A stretch of DNA of 7,784 bases, taken from the NCBI GenBank assembly GCA_903832075.1, contig CAILAF010000075.1, positions 1 through 7,784 on the forward strand. The letters run 5' to 3'. The notes under the pieces were generated by a model. That model did not search any database and had not been told where the DNA came from. It saw nothing but the letters and a program-made list of their open reading frames with translations. The DNA comes from an uncultured Chitinophagaceae bacterium. GTDB taxonomy: Bacteria; Bacteroidota; Bacteroidia; Chitinophagales; Chitinophagaceae. A program made the position numbers and the translations under genes. Below, in pieces: positions 1 through 6,310 of this stretch (positions are counted from its first letter, which is position 1; each line of letters opens with the position of its first letter).

Positions 1-1373
1 CCATCATCATATTTACAATCACTTCATGCCAAACTAAACAAGAAGTGAATCGTTTGGCAAAAGCATCAAAAGAAAATAAAAATGGTTGGGTATATGTTCA
101 TTTAGAAGGTTCACCTTCTGATATCGGATATCAACATGGATATTTATTGTCAACAGAAATTGATACAGCTATTCAATCTGTTAGCTATTATTTAGAACAT
201 GAAACAAAAAAAGATTGGAATTTTTATCGCAATTGTGCAACTAATTTTTTATGGAATAAATTAGACAAAGAATATAAAGATGAAATTAATAGTATTGCTG
301 AAGGCTTGCAGGCAAAGGGTTTGAAGTATGATAACATTGATATTACTGCTTACAATGCTTTAGAAGAATTAGCTTTTTATTATGTTCCACAATTAATGGA
401 TAAAGAAAAAGCAGGAAGCGGAAATAATAAAGCACCCGGTAATTGCAGTGCATTTATTGCAACCGGAAGTTATACCAAAGATGGAAAAATTGTGATTGGT
501 CATAATAACTGGACCGAATATATTTATGGACAACATTGGAATGTAATTGCAGATATTGTTCCTGAAAAAGGAAATCATTTAATGATGGATTGTATGCCTG
601 GATTTATTCATAGCGGCGATGATTTTGTAATTACTGCCAATGGAATTTTAATTACTGAAACAACTATTACGCAATTCAAAGGATTTGATACCAGCGGTAT
701 TCCTGAATTTCAACGTGCAAGAAAAGTAGCGCAATATTCAAACAGTATTGATGATGCCATTAAAATTTTTATTACCGGAGATAATGGAGGGTACGCAAAT
801 GATTGGTTAATTGGCGATACAAAAACAAATGAAGTTGCAAAATTAGAATTGGGTTTGCAATATTATAAAGTATGGAGAAGCAAAGACACAGCAATGATTG
901 GTTCTAATTTTCCGAGTAATGAAAAATTAATTAAAAATGAAACAACTTTTAATGTGAATGATAAAACTTCCAGCCCGAATGCAAGAAAAGTACGAATGGA
1001 AAAATTAATCATTGATTTGAAAGGAAAATTAAATGATGAAACAGGAAAAACTTTAGAAGGAGATCATTTTGATGTATTACAAAATGAAAATGAAAATAAT
1101 CGTTGTGTAATTTGCGGACATATTGATGAAGATAAAAAAGGTTGTGCAGAATGGGATTTGGCTCCATATTATCCAATGGGTGCAGTTCAAGGAAAAGTTA
1201 CTACTGCTGATTTAGCAAAGGATATGAAATTTTGGGCACACATGGGACATCCGTGTGGACAAGATTTTATTGGTGAAAAATTTTATAAAGCGCATCCGGA
1301 ATATCAATGGCAGGAAAAATATTTAAAGGATATGAAATCATATCCATGGACTTTGTTTGAAGCAAAGAAATAA
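1..1373 (+). CDS. Phospholipase B-like / C45-family Ntn-hydrolase lipoprotein, 5' end missing
   Basis: Seen: the frame is open from base 3 to a TAA at 1371-1373, with no ATG near the left edge. The first codons read IIIFTITSCQTKQE, the end of a lipoprotein signal peptide with Cys at 27-29. The GTG at 45 is therefore an internal Val codon, and the true start lies just left of the window. The mature part has the GSPSDIGYQHGYLL motif (about 105-150), then GNCSAF with Cys at 444-446, GHNNWTEY (about 498-521), GFIHSGDDF with ITANGILITETTI (about 600-668), and NDWLIGD (about 799-819). Known: in phospholipase B-like and C45 acyltransferase families the Cys of the CSA-type motif becomes the N-terminal nucleophile after self-cleavage. 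Inferred: a membrane-anchored amidase, acyl hydrolase or lipase; the substrate cannot be told. The C-terminal part has several further Cys (RCVICGH, GCAEWD, HPCGQ), plausible disulfides for an exported protein. It converges on the kinase gene with a 3-bp gap. Confidence 0.85.
   Translation, partial: IIIFTITSCQTKQEVNRLAKASKENKNGWVYVHLEGSPSDIGYQHGYLLSTEIDTAIQSVSYYLEHETKKDWNFYRNCATNFLWNKLDKEYKDEINSIAEGLQAKGLKYDNIDITAYNALEELAFYYVPQLMDKEKAGSGNNKAPGNCSAFIATGSYTKDGKIVIGHNNWTEYIYGQHWNVIADIVPEKGNHLMMDCMPGFIHSGDDFVITANGILITETTITQFKGFDTSGIPEFQRARKVAQYSNSIDDAIKIFITGDNGGYANDWLIGDTKTNEVAKLELGLQYYKVWRSKDTAMIGSNFPSNEKLIKNETTFNVNDKTSSPNARKVRMEKLIIDLKGKLNDETGKTLEGDHFDVLQNENENNRCVICGHIDEDKKGCAEWDLAPYYPMGAVQGKVTTADLAKDMKFWAHMGHPCGQDFIGEKFYKAHPEYQWQEKYLKDMKSYPWTLFEAKK
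3..29 (+). other. C-terminal part of a type II (lipoprotein) signal peptide with lipobox
   Basis: In the hydrolase frame these codons read IIIFTITSC: a hydrophobic stretch, a lipobox-like ITSC, and Cys at 27-29 as the probable lipidated residue, followed by QTKQE. The positively charged start of the signal peptide is cut off by the window edge. Residue +2 is Gln rather than Asp. In Bacteroidota, surface export depends on a lipoprotein export signal with acidic residues just after the Cys; only one Glu (position +5) is present here, so surface display is uncertain. Confidence 0.75.
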
Positions 1374-1376
1374 AAA

Positions 1377-2510
1377 TTATTTTTTAGGAATTCTTACAAA
1401 AAATTCAGTGCCATTTTCAGGCGTTGAATTGAAACCTGTAGTGCCATTCAAATAACTTTCAGTTAAAAGTTTAATTGAGTAAGTTCCTAATCCACGACTT
1501 TCACTTTTAGTAGAGAATGAACGTTGAAAAATTTGCTTTTGAACTTCAAGAGGCATAAATCTATGATTGCGAACTGTGAAGATTATAAAATTGCCATCGC
1601 TTTTACAATTCATTATTACATCTGCACCATCATCACTTGCTTCTAAAGCATTTTTCAACATATTTATTAATACACGTTTAAGTAAAACAGCATCAGTGGA
1701 AATTTTTGTGTCAATGGCATCCTTATCAATTAAAATATTTTTTGATTTAGAAATCGAATGATGTAATAAATAAGAAACTGTTTCTTTTAAAACACTAATT
1801 GTAGAAATTTTTTTAAACTCTAAATGCAATTCTCCGCTTTCTGCAAAAGTCAAAGCACGTTGCGACATAATTTCTTCCAATAACTCTTTACTCATTTTAT
1901 TAATGAGGTTGAAAGTTTCTTTTGTTCTAAACTTATTAGGCGCATCAATTAAAAATTCTGTAACACCTTTTAAGCCACCTGCAATATTAATTACATCATG
2001 AAAAAAAACACGTTCCAATAAATTGCGTCGCTTAATATCTGTTATGTCATCAATTGAAAGAATAGAATAATGATTATTCTGAAATTTAAAAGGTGTAGAA
2101 GTTATTCTTAAATCTAAAAAATCAAATTTATCATCGTTCTTTGTGGTAATGCGACATTCTTTAGTAACTTTTTTCATAGAATGTTGACTTTCTAATATTG
2201 CACTGATAGCACCACAATACCTGCATTTTTTTGAAGTACCACACCCGCCATCGATTAAGCCGGAATTAATACATTTAATAGCTTCTCCTGGTCGCAAGCC
2301 CAATAATTCTTTCTCATCAACAATTCCTAAAAATTTTAATAACGCGTCATTGCCAAAAATAATTTGTCTTTCTTCATTTAGAATTGCCACAACTTCAGGC
2401 AAAGCATTGATAACTGTTTTTAAATAATCAACTGCATGTAAATCATCAAACTCGGATTTTATTTTTTCCTCTGATGCCCTTTCTGCTGTTGCAAAGAATG
2501 TATCTTTCAT
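1377..2510 (-). CDS. Soluble PAS-domain sensor histidine kinase with a four-cysteine motif
   Basis: A 377-residue protein with no membrane segment. Residues about 30-155 form a PAS-like sensor domain carrying C80-x9-C90-x5-C96-x2-C99. A linker with the PAS-typical end DITDIKRR leads to a dimerisation/phosphotransfer helix with H171 in FFHDVINIAGGL. The ATPase domain follows: N-box N283-xxx-N287-A-x-E290, F-box FQRSFSTK (328-335) and G2 box GLGTYS (340-345), ending in ENGTEFFVRIP. The G1 region reads VRNHRFMP (313-320) and lacks the usual DxGxG. Known: histidine kinases autophosphorylate the H-box His and pass phosphate to a response regulator. Inferred: the cysteines may bind an Fe-S cluster, zinc or heme for redox or gas sensing. 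No response regulator is adjacent, so this is an orphan kinase. The ATG at 2510 sits 76 bp after tsaD, with no Shine-Dalgarno and no good promoter match, so it may be cotranscribed with tsaD. Confidence 0.88.
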   Translation of the reverse strand: MKDTFFATAERASEEKIKSEFDDLHAVDYLKTVINALPEVVAILNEERQIIFGNDALLKFLGIVDEKELLGLRPGEAIKCINSGLIDGGCGTSKKCRYCGAISAILESQHSMKKVTKECRITTKNDDKFDFLDLRITSTPFKFQNNHYSILSIDDITDIKRRNLLERVFFHDVINIAGGLKGVTEFLIDAPNKFRTKETFNLINKMSKELLEEIMSQRALTFAESGELHLEFKKISTISVLKETVSYLLHHSISKSKNILIDKDAIDTKISTDAVLLKRVLINMLKNALEASDDGADVIMNCKSDGNFIIFTVRNHRFMPLEVQKQIFQRSFSTKSESRGLGTYSIKLLTESYLNGTTGFNSTPENGTEFFVRIPKK

Positions 2511-2516
2511 AATTGT

Positions 2517-2539
2517 AGATTGAAAAAATAAATCAATCT
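2517..2539. repeat. Perfect 7-bp inverted repeat upstream of the kinase start
   Basis: AGATTGA (2517-2523) and TCAATCT (2533-2539) are exact reverse complements around a 9-bp A/T-only spacer. The repeat lies 6 bp upstream of the kinase ATG. It could be an operator half-site pair or a small hairpin in the mRNA leader. It lacks the GC-rich stem and T-run of an intrinsic terminator for tsaD. A 7-bp repeat in A+T-rich DNA can arise by chance. Confidence 0.35.
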
Positions 2540-2586
2540 TTAAAATATAAAGTTATAACATAAAACTATTGCCTTGAAAAGAAAAA

Positions 2587-3585
2587 TTACCATTCAGCTC
2601 TTGCAGTTGGACTTATATCTAATTCAACAAAGTCATTTGCCAAATATTTGTAGTAAGCTGTAATAGCGATCATTGCCGCATTATCTGTACAATATTCAAA
2701 TTTGGGAATAAATGTTTTCCATCCCAATTCATTTGCTTTTTCTAAAAATGTTTTTCTTAATCGGCTGTTAGCGCTTACACCACCGGCAATACAAACATTG
2801 TTTATTCCTGTTTGAGTAATAGCTTTTTGTAATTTTTTAAATAAGATTGAAATGATTGTATGTTGAATAGAAGCACAAAGATCATTCAAATTATTTTTTA
2901 TAAAACTTGAATCTTGTTTTTGCAAAAAATATAAAACAGAAGTCTTTAAACCGCTGAAAGAAAAATTTAATTCTGCAATTTGGGGTTCAGCAAATTTAAA
3001 TTTATGAGCATCACCTTGCTGTGCGTATTTATCAATTAATGGTCCGCCAGGATAAGGTAATCCCAATAATTTTGCAGTTTTATCAAATGCTTCTCCTGCA
3101 GCATCATCAATAGTTTCACCAATAACTTTTAAATCGAGTGGAGAGTTAGCTAAAACAATTTGCGTATGTCCGCCACTTACTGTTAAACATAAAAATGGGA
3201 AATCAGGTTTATTATTTTCATCAATCAAATTTGCTAACACATGTGCTTGCATGTGATGTACAGCTATCAATGGTTTGTTTAATGCCAATGATAATGATTT
3301 AGCAAATTGAGTTCCTACTAATAAACTTCCAATTAGGCCCGGTGCTTGTGTAAATGCGATGGCATCAACAGTTGACAGATGACAGTTTGCAGATGATAGA
3401 GCTGCATCAACAACCGGAACAATATTTTGCATATGCGCTCTGCTGGCTAATTCCGGAACTACACCACCATATTGTTCATGAATAGTTTGATTAGCAATAA
3501 AATTTGAAACAATCTTTCCATCAATACAAATTGAAGCAGATGTTTCATCACAAGAAGATTCGATTGCAAGTATAGTAATACTCAA
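2587..3585 (-). CDS. tsaD: tRNA N6-adenosine threonylcarbamoyltransferase TsaD, TTG start
   Basis: TsaD transfers the threonylcarbamoyl group from threonylcarbamoyl-AMP to A37 of tRNAs that read ANN codons, working with TsaB and TsaE in the cytoplasm. The 332-residue product has the family's usual length and motifs: ILAIESSCDETS at the N-terminus, GGVVPELASR (40-49), the metal-binding HMQAH (H111, H115), SGGHT (137-141), DDAAGEAFDK (160-169), the GGVSANSRLR loop (268-277), and FEYCTDNAAMI with the metal ligand D301. The start is TTG at 3585-3583: the next in-frame codon upstream that matters is a TAA, and no ATG fits before the conserved N-terminus. Only non-standard ATT or ATA codons would be alternatives. 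No Shine-Dalgarno is visible. The protein is complete and looks functional. Residues 64-73 are encoded by a 14-bp tandem repeat and read SSANCHLSTV, where relatives usually carry charged helix residues. Confidence 0.97.
   Translation of the reverse strand: MSITILAIESSCDETSASICIDGKIVSNFIANQTIHEQYGGVVPELASRAHMQNIVPVVDAALSSANCHLSTVDAIAFTQAPGLIGSLLVGTQFAKSLSLALNKPLIAVHHMQAHVLANLIDENNKPDFPFLCLTVSGGHTQIVLANSPLDLKVIGETIDDAAGEAFDKTAKLLGLPYPGGPLIDKYAQQGDAHKFKFAEPQIAELNFSFSGLKTSVLYFLQKQDSSFIKNNLNDLCASIQHTIISILFKKLQKAITQTGINNVCIAGGVSANSRLRKTFLEKANELGWKTFIPKFEYCTDNAAMIAITAYYKYLANDFVELDISPTARAEW
3369..3396. repeat. 14-bp tandem duplication inside tsaD
   Basis: Two adjacent 14-bp units, CAGTTGACAGATGA (3369-3382) and CAGTTTGCAGATGA (3383-3396), match at 12 of 14 positions. 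They encode TsaD residues 64-73. Fourteen is not a multiple of three, so the two copies are read in different frames. The length of this segment still fits the usual family spacing between VVD and DAIAFT, so it looks like replaced sequence rather than a net insertion. Confidence 0.7.
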
Positions 3586-3620
3586 CTTTAAATTTTAAAT
3601 GTTAGATGTTCACTGAGTTG

Positions 3621-3628
3621 CAAATCTA
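3621..3628 (-). promoter_or_regulatory. Candidate Bacteroidota -7 promoter box for tsaD
   Basis: On the minus strand this reads TAGATTTG, an exact match to the Bacteroidota -7 consensus TAnnTTTG. It lies in the 61-bp gap between permease A and tsaD, 35 bp upstream of the TTG start, giving a leader of about 25-30 nt. I see no TTTG -33 element at the expected spacing, so support rests on the -7 box alone. Confidence 0.4.
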
Positions 3629-3646
3629 ATTCATCATTCAACATTT

Positions 3647-4906
3647 TTATTTTGTTCTAATTGCAACAACTGGATCCATTCTCGCCGCAATTGATGCAGG
3701 AATGATACCTGATAAAATTCCTAACACCACACAAATACTTAATGCAATAAAAATGATATTTGCACCTATTACAATAGGGAAACCAATAATACTACTTAAT
3801 ATTAAAGCCAATATCCAAACTAATGCTAAACCAATCAGTCCTCCAATCACACATAAGAAAGCGCTTTCCAATAAAAACTCAGTTAATATTGTTCTGCTTT
3901 TTGCACCAATTGCTTTTTTCAATCCAATCTGACTTGTTCTTTCACGCACAGTAACAAACATAATATTGGCAACACCAAATCCACCAACAAATAAACTTAA
4001 TCCTGCAATTAATACACCGGCAATATTCAATACTCCAATTAATTGATCAACATTATCGCCAATTAATTTATTCATATCATTTAATGAAAAATCGTCTTGA
4101 ACATAAGGACTTAATTTATGTAATTGACGCATATTACCTCTTAATTCATCGCTTAATTGAGATACGGTAACATTATCTTTTGGTTGAACAATAATTAAAT
4201 TTTGATTCACATATCTGGCATCATAAAGTGAAACAAAAAAACGATAAGGCACAATAATGCAAGCATCAAATCCTGCAGGGCCAAAGTTGGCTCCTTGCTT
4301 TTCAATCAAACCTGAAATAATTAATCTCTTTCCTTTAATTGAAATTTCTTTACCAACAGCTTTTTCAGCAGTACCAAATAAATTTTCCGCATTGGTGTAA
4401 CCAATTACGCAAGAAGGTGTTCCTCTTTGAAATTCGGCTTCACTTAAATAGCGACCTTCAATAATTTTAAAATCTTGTATTCTTTCATAATCTTCAGTGA
4501 CACCATATAAATTAACGCCTTGTAATGATGCATCATCATAGTTCACGGTTACATTTCCACTTTGCAAAAAATAGGAGACATTAGATGCAGATGTTGTTCT
4601 TGCTTTCAGAAATAAAGCATCAGAATATTTATTAGATGGCCTTTTAAAATATTTCCACCATGGATAACTTCCATTATTACCATCTGCATAATCCCATTTG
4701 TCAATCCAAATAACTTTTGATCCAATTGATTTTAAATCGTTCTGTATTTTTCTTTTTAAACTATCAACTGTAGAAAGTACACCGATAATACAAAAGATAC
4801 CAATTGTAATACCAAATAATGATAAAAAAGTACGCACTTTATTCACCCTCAATTCCTGAATTGCCATTCGGAAACTATTCCAAAGAATATTTAGAAGCTT
4901 AAACAT
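3647..4906 (-). CDS. MacB/FtsX-type ABC transporter permease (permease A)
   Basis: A 419-residue inner-membrane permease of the MacB/LolC type without an ATP-binding domain. It has a short cytoplasmic N-terminus, TM1 at about 27-47 (SLFGITIGIFCIIGVLS), a large periplasmic MacB-type domain of about 48-285 with PWWKYFKRPSNKY (82-94) and EGRYLSEAEF, then three more helices at about 293-318, 345-371 and 377-404. The FtsX signature FGVANIMFVTVRERTSQIG (310-328) is followed by LKKAIGAKSRTILTEFLLES, and the C-terminus is AARMDPVVAIRTK. Known: such permeases pair with a MacB/LolD-like ATPase and use mechanotransmission to move lipoproteins, peptides or drugs across the periplasm. Inferred: it may heterodimerise with the upstream paralogue. 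No ATPase gene is in the window. The ATG at 4906 is supported because codons 1-13 differ from the paralogue mostly at synonymous sites. Confidence 0.93.
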   Translation of the reverse strand: MFKLLNILWNSFRMAIQELRVNKVRTFLSLFGITIGIFCIIGVLSTVDSLKRKIQNDLKSIGSKVIWIDKWDYADGNNGSYPWWKYFKRPSNKYSDALFLKARTTSASNVSYFLQSGNVTVNYDDASLQGVNLYGVTEDYERIQDFKIIEGRYLSEAEFQRGTPSCVIGYTNAENLFGTAEKAVGKEISIKGKRLIISGLIEKQGANFGPAGFDACIIVPYRFFVSLYDARYVNQNLIIVQPKDNVTVSQLSDELRGNMRQLHKLSPYVQDDFSLNDMNKLIGDNVDQLIGVLNIAGVLIAGLSLFVGGFGVANIMFVTVRERTSQIGLKKAIGAKSRTILTEFLLESAFLCVIGGLIGLALVWILALILSSIIGFPIVIGANIIFIALSICVVLGILSGIIPASIAARMDPVVAIRTK

Positions 4907-4910
4907 ATTT

Positions 4911-4940
4911 CAAATGTATATTAATAAATTAATGAACAAA
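4911..4940 (-). promoter_or_regulatory. Bacteroidota-type promoter of permease A, very close to the ATG
   Basis: On the minus strand TTTG (4940-4937) is followed after 18 bp by TACATTTG (4918-4911), matching the TTTG / TAnnTTTG -33/-7 pair of the Bacteroidota housekeeping sigma factor. The published spacing is about 17-23 bp. Only 4 bp (AAAT) separate the box from the ATG at 4906, so transcription would begin at or next to the start codon, giving a leaderless or nearly leaderless mRNA. In DNA this A+T-rich a chance match is possible, but both elements are exact. Confidence 0.5.
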
Positions 4941-4966
4941 CCAATAACAAAATCATTTTTATAAAC

Positions 4967-5015
4967 ACGATTTATATCTTTAATAAAAATTGTTTTTAAA
5001 TCAGATATAAATTGT
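4967..5015. repeat. Nested inverted repeat between permeases B and A
   Basis: The arms 4970-4979 and 5003-5012 are exact reverse complements over 10 bp, and two further pairs form beyond one mismatch (4967-4968 with 5014-5015). Inside the 23-nt loop a second hairpin pairs 4984-4989 with 4993-4998 around a 3-nt loop. The structure starts 6 bp after the stop codon of permease B. It could be a weak terminator, an mRNA 3'-end stabiliser or an attenuating leader for permease A. The stems are almost all A/T and no T-run follows on the minus strand, so it is not a classic intrinsic terminator. Confidence 0.4.
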
Positions 5016-5020
5016 AAAAC

Positions 5021-6283
5021 TTACTTCGTTCTTATTGCTACTACAGGATCCATTCTTGCAGCACTGATAGCAGGAATAATTCCTGCTAATACTCCGATAA
5101 CTATACAAATACTAAAAGCAAGTAAAATTATGTTTGGAGCAATGAATATTGGAAAAGACATACCGGCACTTAATAGCAAAGTTAACAGCCAAACAAAAAA
5201 TAAGCCGAAGAATCCGCCAACTATACACAAGAAAGAACTTTCCAATAAAAACTCTGTCAATATTGTTCTGCTTTTTGCACCAATTGCTTTTTTTAAACCA
5301 ATCTGACTTGTTCTTTCACGTACTGTTACAAACATTATATTGGCAACACCAAATGCACCAACTACCAAACTTAATCCGGCAATTGCCCATCCACCAATAT
5401 TTAATTGATCAAGAAAACCATCAATGATATTGCCAAAAAATTTTGACATATCATTGATTGAAAAATTATCATCTTGTTGCGGACTCAATCTTTTTTGTTG
5501 CCGCATGTAACCTTTTAATTCATCAATCATTTCATCAATTGGTATCCCTTCTTTTGATTGAGCAATAATAAGATTTCGGTCTGTATTTTCTACTTTATAC
5601 ATTGTAGCAAAAAAATTGTATGAAATTAGAACTGAACGATCAAAATCAAATCCAAATCCACCAGCACCTTGCTTTTCAATTAAGCCAACAACAATTAATT
5701 TCTTTCCGTTAACAGTAATACGTTTTCCAACAGCCGATAATGGATTACCAAAAAGCGATTCAGCATTTATATAACCAATAATGCAACATGGAGTACCATT
5801 TGCAAATTCTGCTTCGCTGATATATCTTCCTTCAGCAATTTTCAGTTCCTGAATTTTATTAAAATCGTTTGTTGCTGCATAAAGCGAAATATTTTCTAAC
5901 GAACTAGATTCATAATCAGCAGAAACATTTCCTCCCTGAAGAAAAAAACATATATGTTCTGCTTCGTGAGAATTAGCTTTCAAAAAAACAAAATCAGCAT
6001 ATTTATTAGAGGGTCTTTTATAGTATTTCCACCAAGGAAAGTCAGGCTTATCAGCACCATCAGAATAATTCCATTTGTCAATCCAAACAACATTTGATCC
6101 CAATGATTTTATTCTTGTCTCAGTAAATTTTTTTAAACTATCAACAATTGAAAGCACTCCGATTATACAAAAAATACCAATTGTTATTCCAAACAATGAT
6201 AGAAAAGTACGTAATTTATTTACCCTCAATTCTTGAAGCGCCATCCGAAAACTATTCCATAATATGCTTAACAGTTTGAACAT
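5021..6283 (-). CDS. MacB/FtsX-type ABC transporter permease (permease B), paralogue of A
   Basis: A 420-residue permease from the ATG at 6283; an in-frame ATG at 6310 would add MHKPITFGF. I prefer 6283 because it aligns exactly with the MFKLL start of permease A, and the two genes differ mostly at synonymous sites from there on. The architecture is the same: TM1 at about 30-50, a MacB-type periplasmic domain with PWWKYYKRPSNKY, then three C-terminal helices around the FtsX signature and the same end, AARMDPVVAIRTK. The segment from FGVANIMF to FLLES is identical in both proteins. The periplasmic domain is clearly more diverged, roughly half identical by eye, as expected if the two copies contact different partners or cargo. 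There is no ATPase domain. It is the first gene of the minus-strand run and ends 114 bp before permease A. Confidence 0.92.
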   Translation of the reverse strand: MFKLLSILWNSFRMALQELRVNKLRTFLSLFGITIGIFCIIGVLSIVDSLKKFTETRIKSLGSNVVWIDKWNYSDGADKPDFPWWKYYKRPSNKYADFVFLKANSHEAEHICFFLQGGNVSADYESSSLENISLYAATNDFNKIQELKIAEGRYISEAEFANGTPCCIIGYINAESLFGNPLSAVGKRITVNGKKLIVVGLIEKQGAGGFGFDFDRSVLISYNFFATMYKVENTDRNLIIAQSKEGIPIDEMIDELKGYMRQQKRLSPQQDDNFSINDMSKFFGNIIDGFLDQLNIGGWAIAGLSLVVGAFGVANIMFVTVRERTSQIGLKKAIGAKSRTILTEFLLESSFLCIVGGFFGLFFVWLLTLLLSAGMSFPIFIAPNIILLAFSICIVIGVLAGIIPAISAARMDPVVAIRTK

Positions 6284-6288
6284 GAAAC

Positions 6289-6296
6289 CAAAAGTA
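6289..6296 (-). promoter_or_regulatory. Candidate -7 box next to the permease B start
   Basis: On the minus strand this reads TACTTTTG, an exact TAnnTTTG match, 5 bp upstream of the ATG at 6283. The arrangement matches that at permease A, where the box is 4 bp upstream. No TTTG or TTG -33 element is visible 17-23 bp further up. If the longer start at 6310 is used instead, these bases are coding (for ITF) and the match is accidental. Confidence 0.3.
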
Positions 6297-6310
6297 ATTG
6301 GCTTATGCAT

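Noticed and set aside
45..47. GTG as the start codon of the hydrolase
   Set aside because: The frame is open upstream to the window edge and encodes a lipobox with Cys at 27-29, so the GTG is an internal Val codon.
393..578. Minus-strand open frame of 61 codons
   Set aside because: It is fully antisense to the conserved nucleophile region of the hydrolase and resembles no known protein.
1374..1420. Intrinsic terminator for the hydrolase
   Set aside because: There are A/T runs but no stem-loop, and the sequence is the coding end of the kinase.
1567..1761. Plus-strand open frame of 64 codons
   Set aside because: It is antisense to the kinase ATPase domain, whose motifs are clear on the other strand.
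3885..3919. 35-bp identical run between permease A and permease B (5259-5293) as evidence of gene conversion
   Set aside because: The surrounding core still carries many synonymous differences, and protein-level conservation of the FtsX core plus shared codon bias explains the run.
3702..3932. Plus-strand open frame of 76 codons
   Set aside because: It is antisense to the C-terminal helices of permease A; hydrophobic genes often leave long open antisense frames.
5149..5427. Plus-strand open frame of 92 codons
   Set aside because: It is antisense to the same region of permease B, is not shared in frame or sequence with the antisense frame of permease A, and has no recognisable motif.
6281..6310. 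ATG at 6310 as the permease B start
   Set aside because: It adds nine residues absent from the paralogue; the ATG at 6283 aligns exactly with the permease A start. It cannot be fully excluded.
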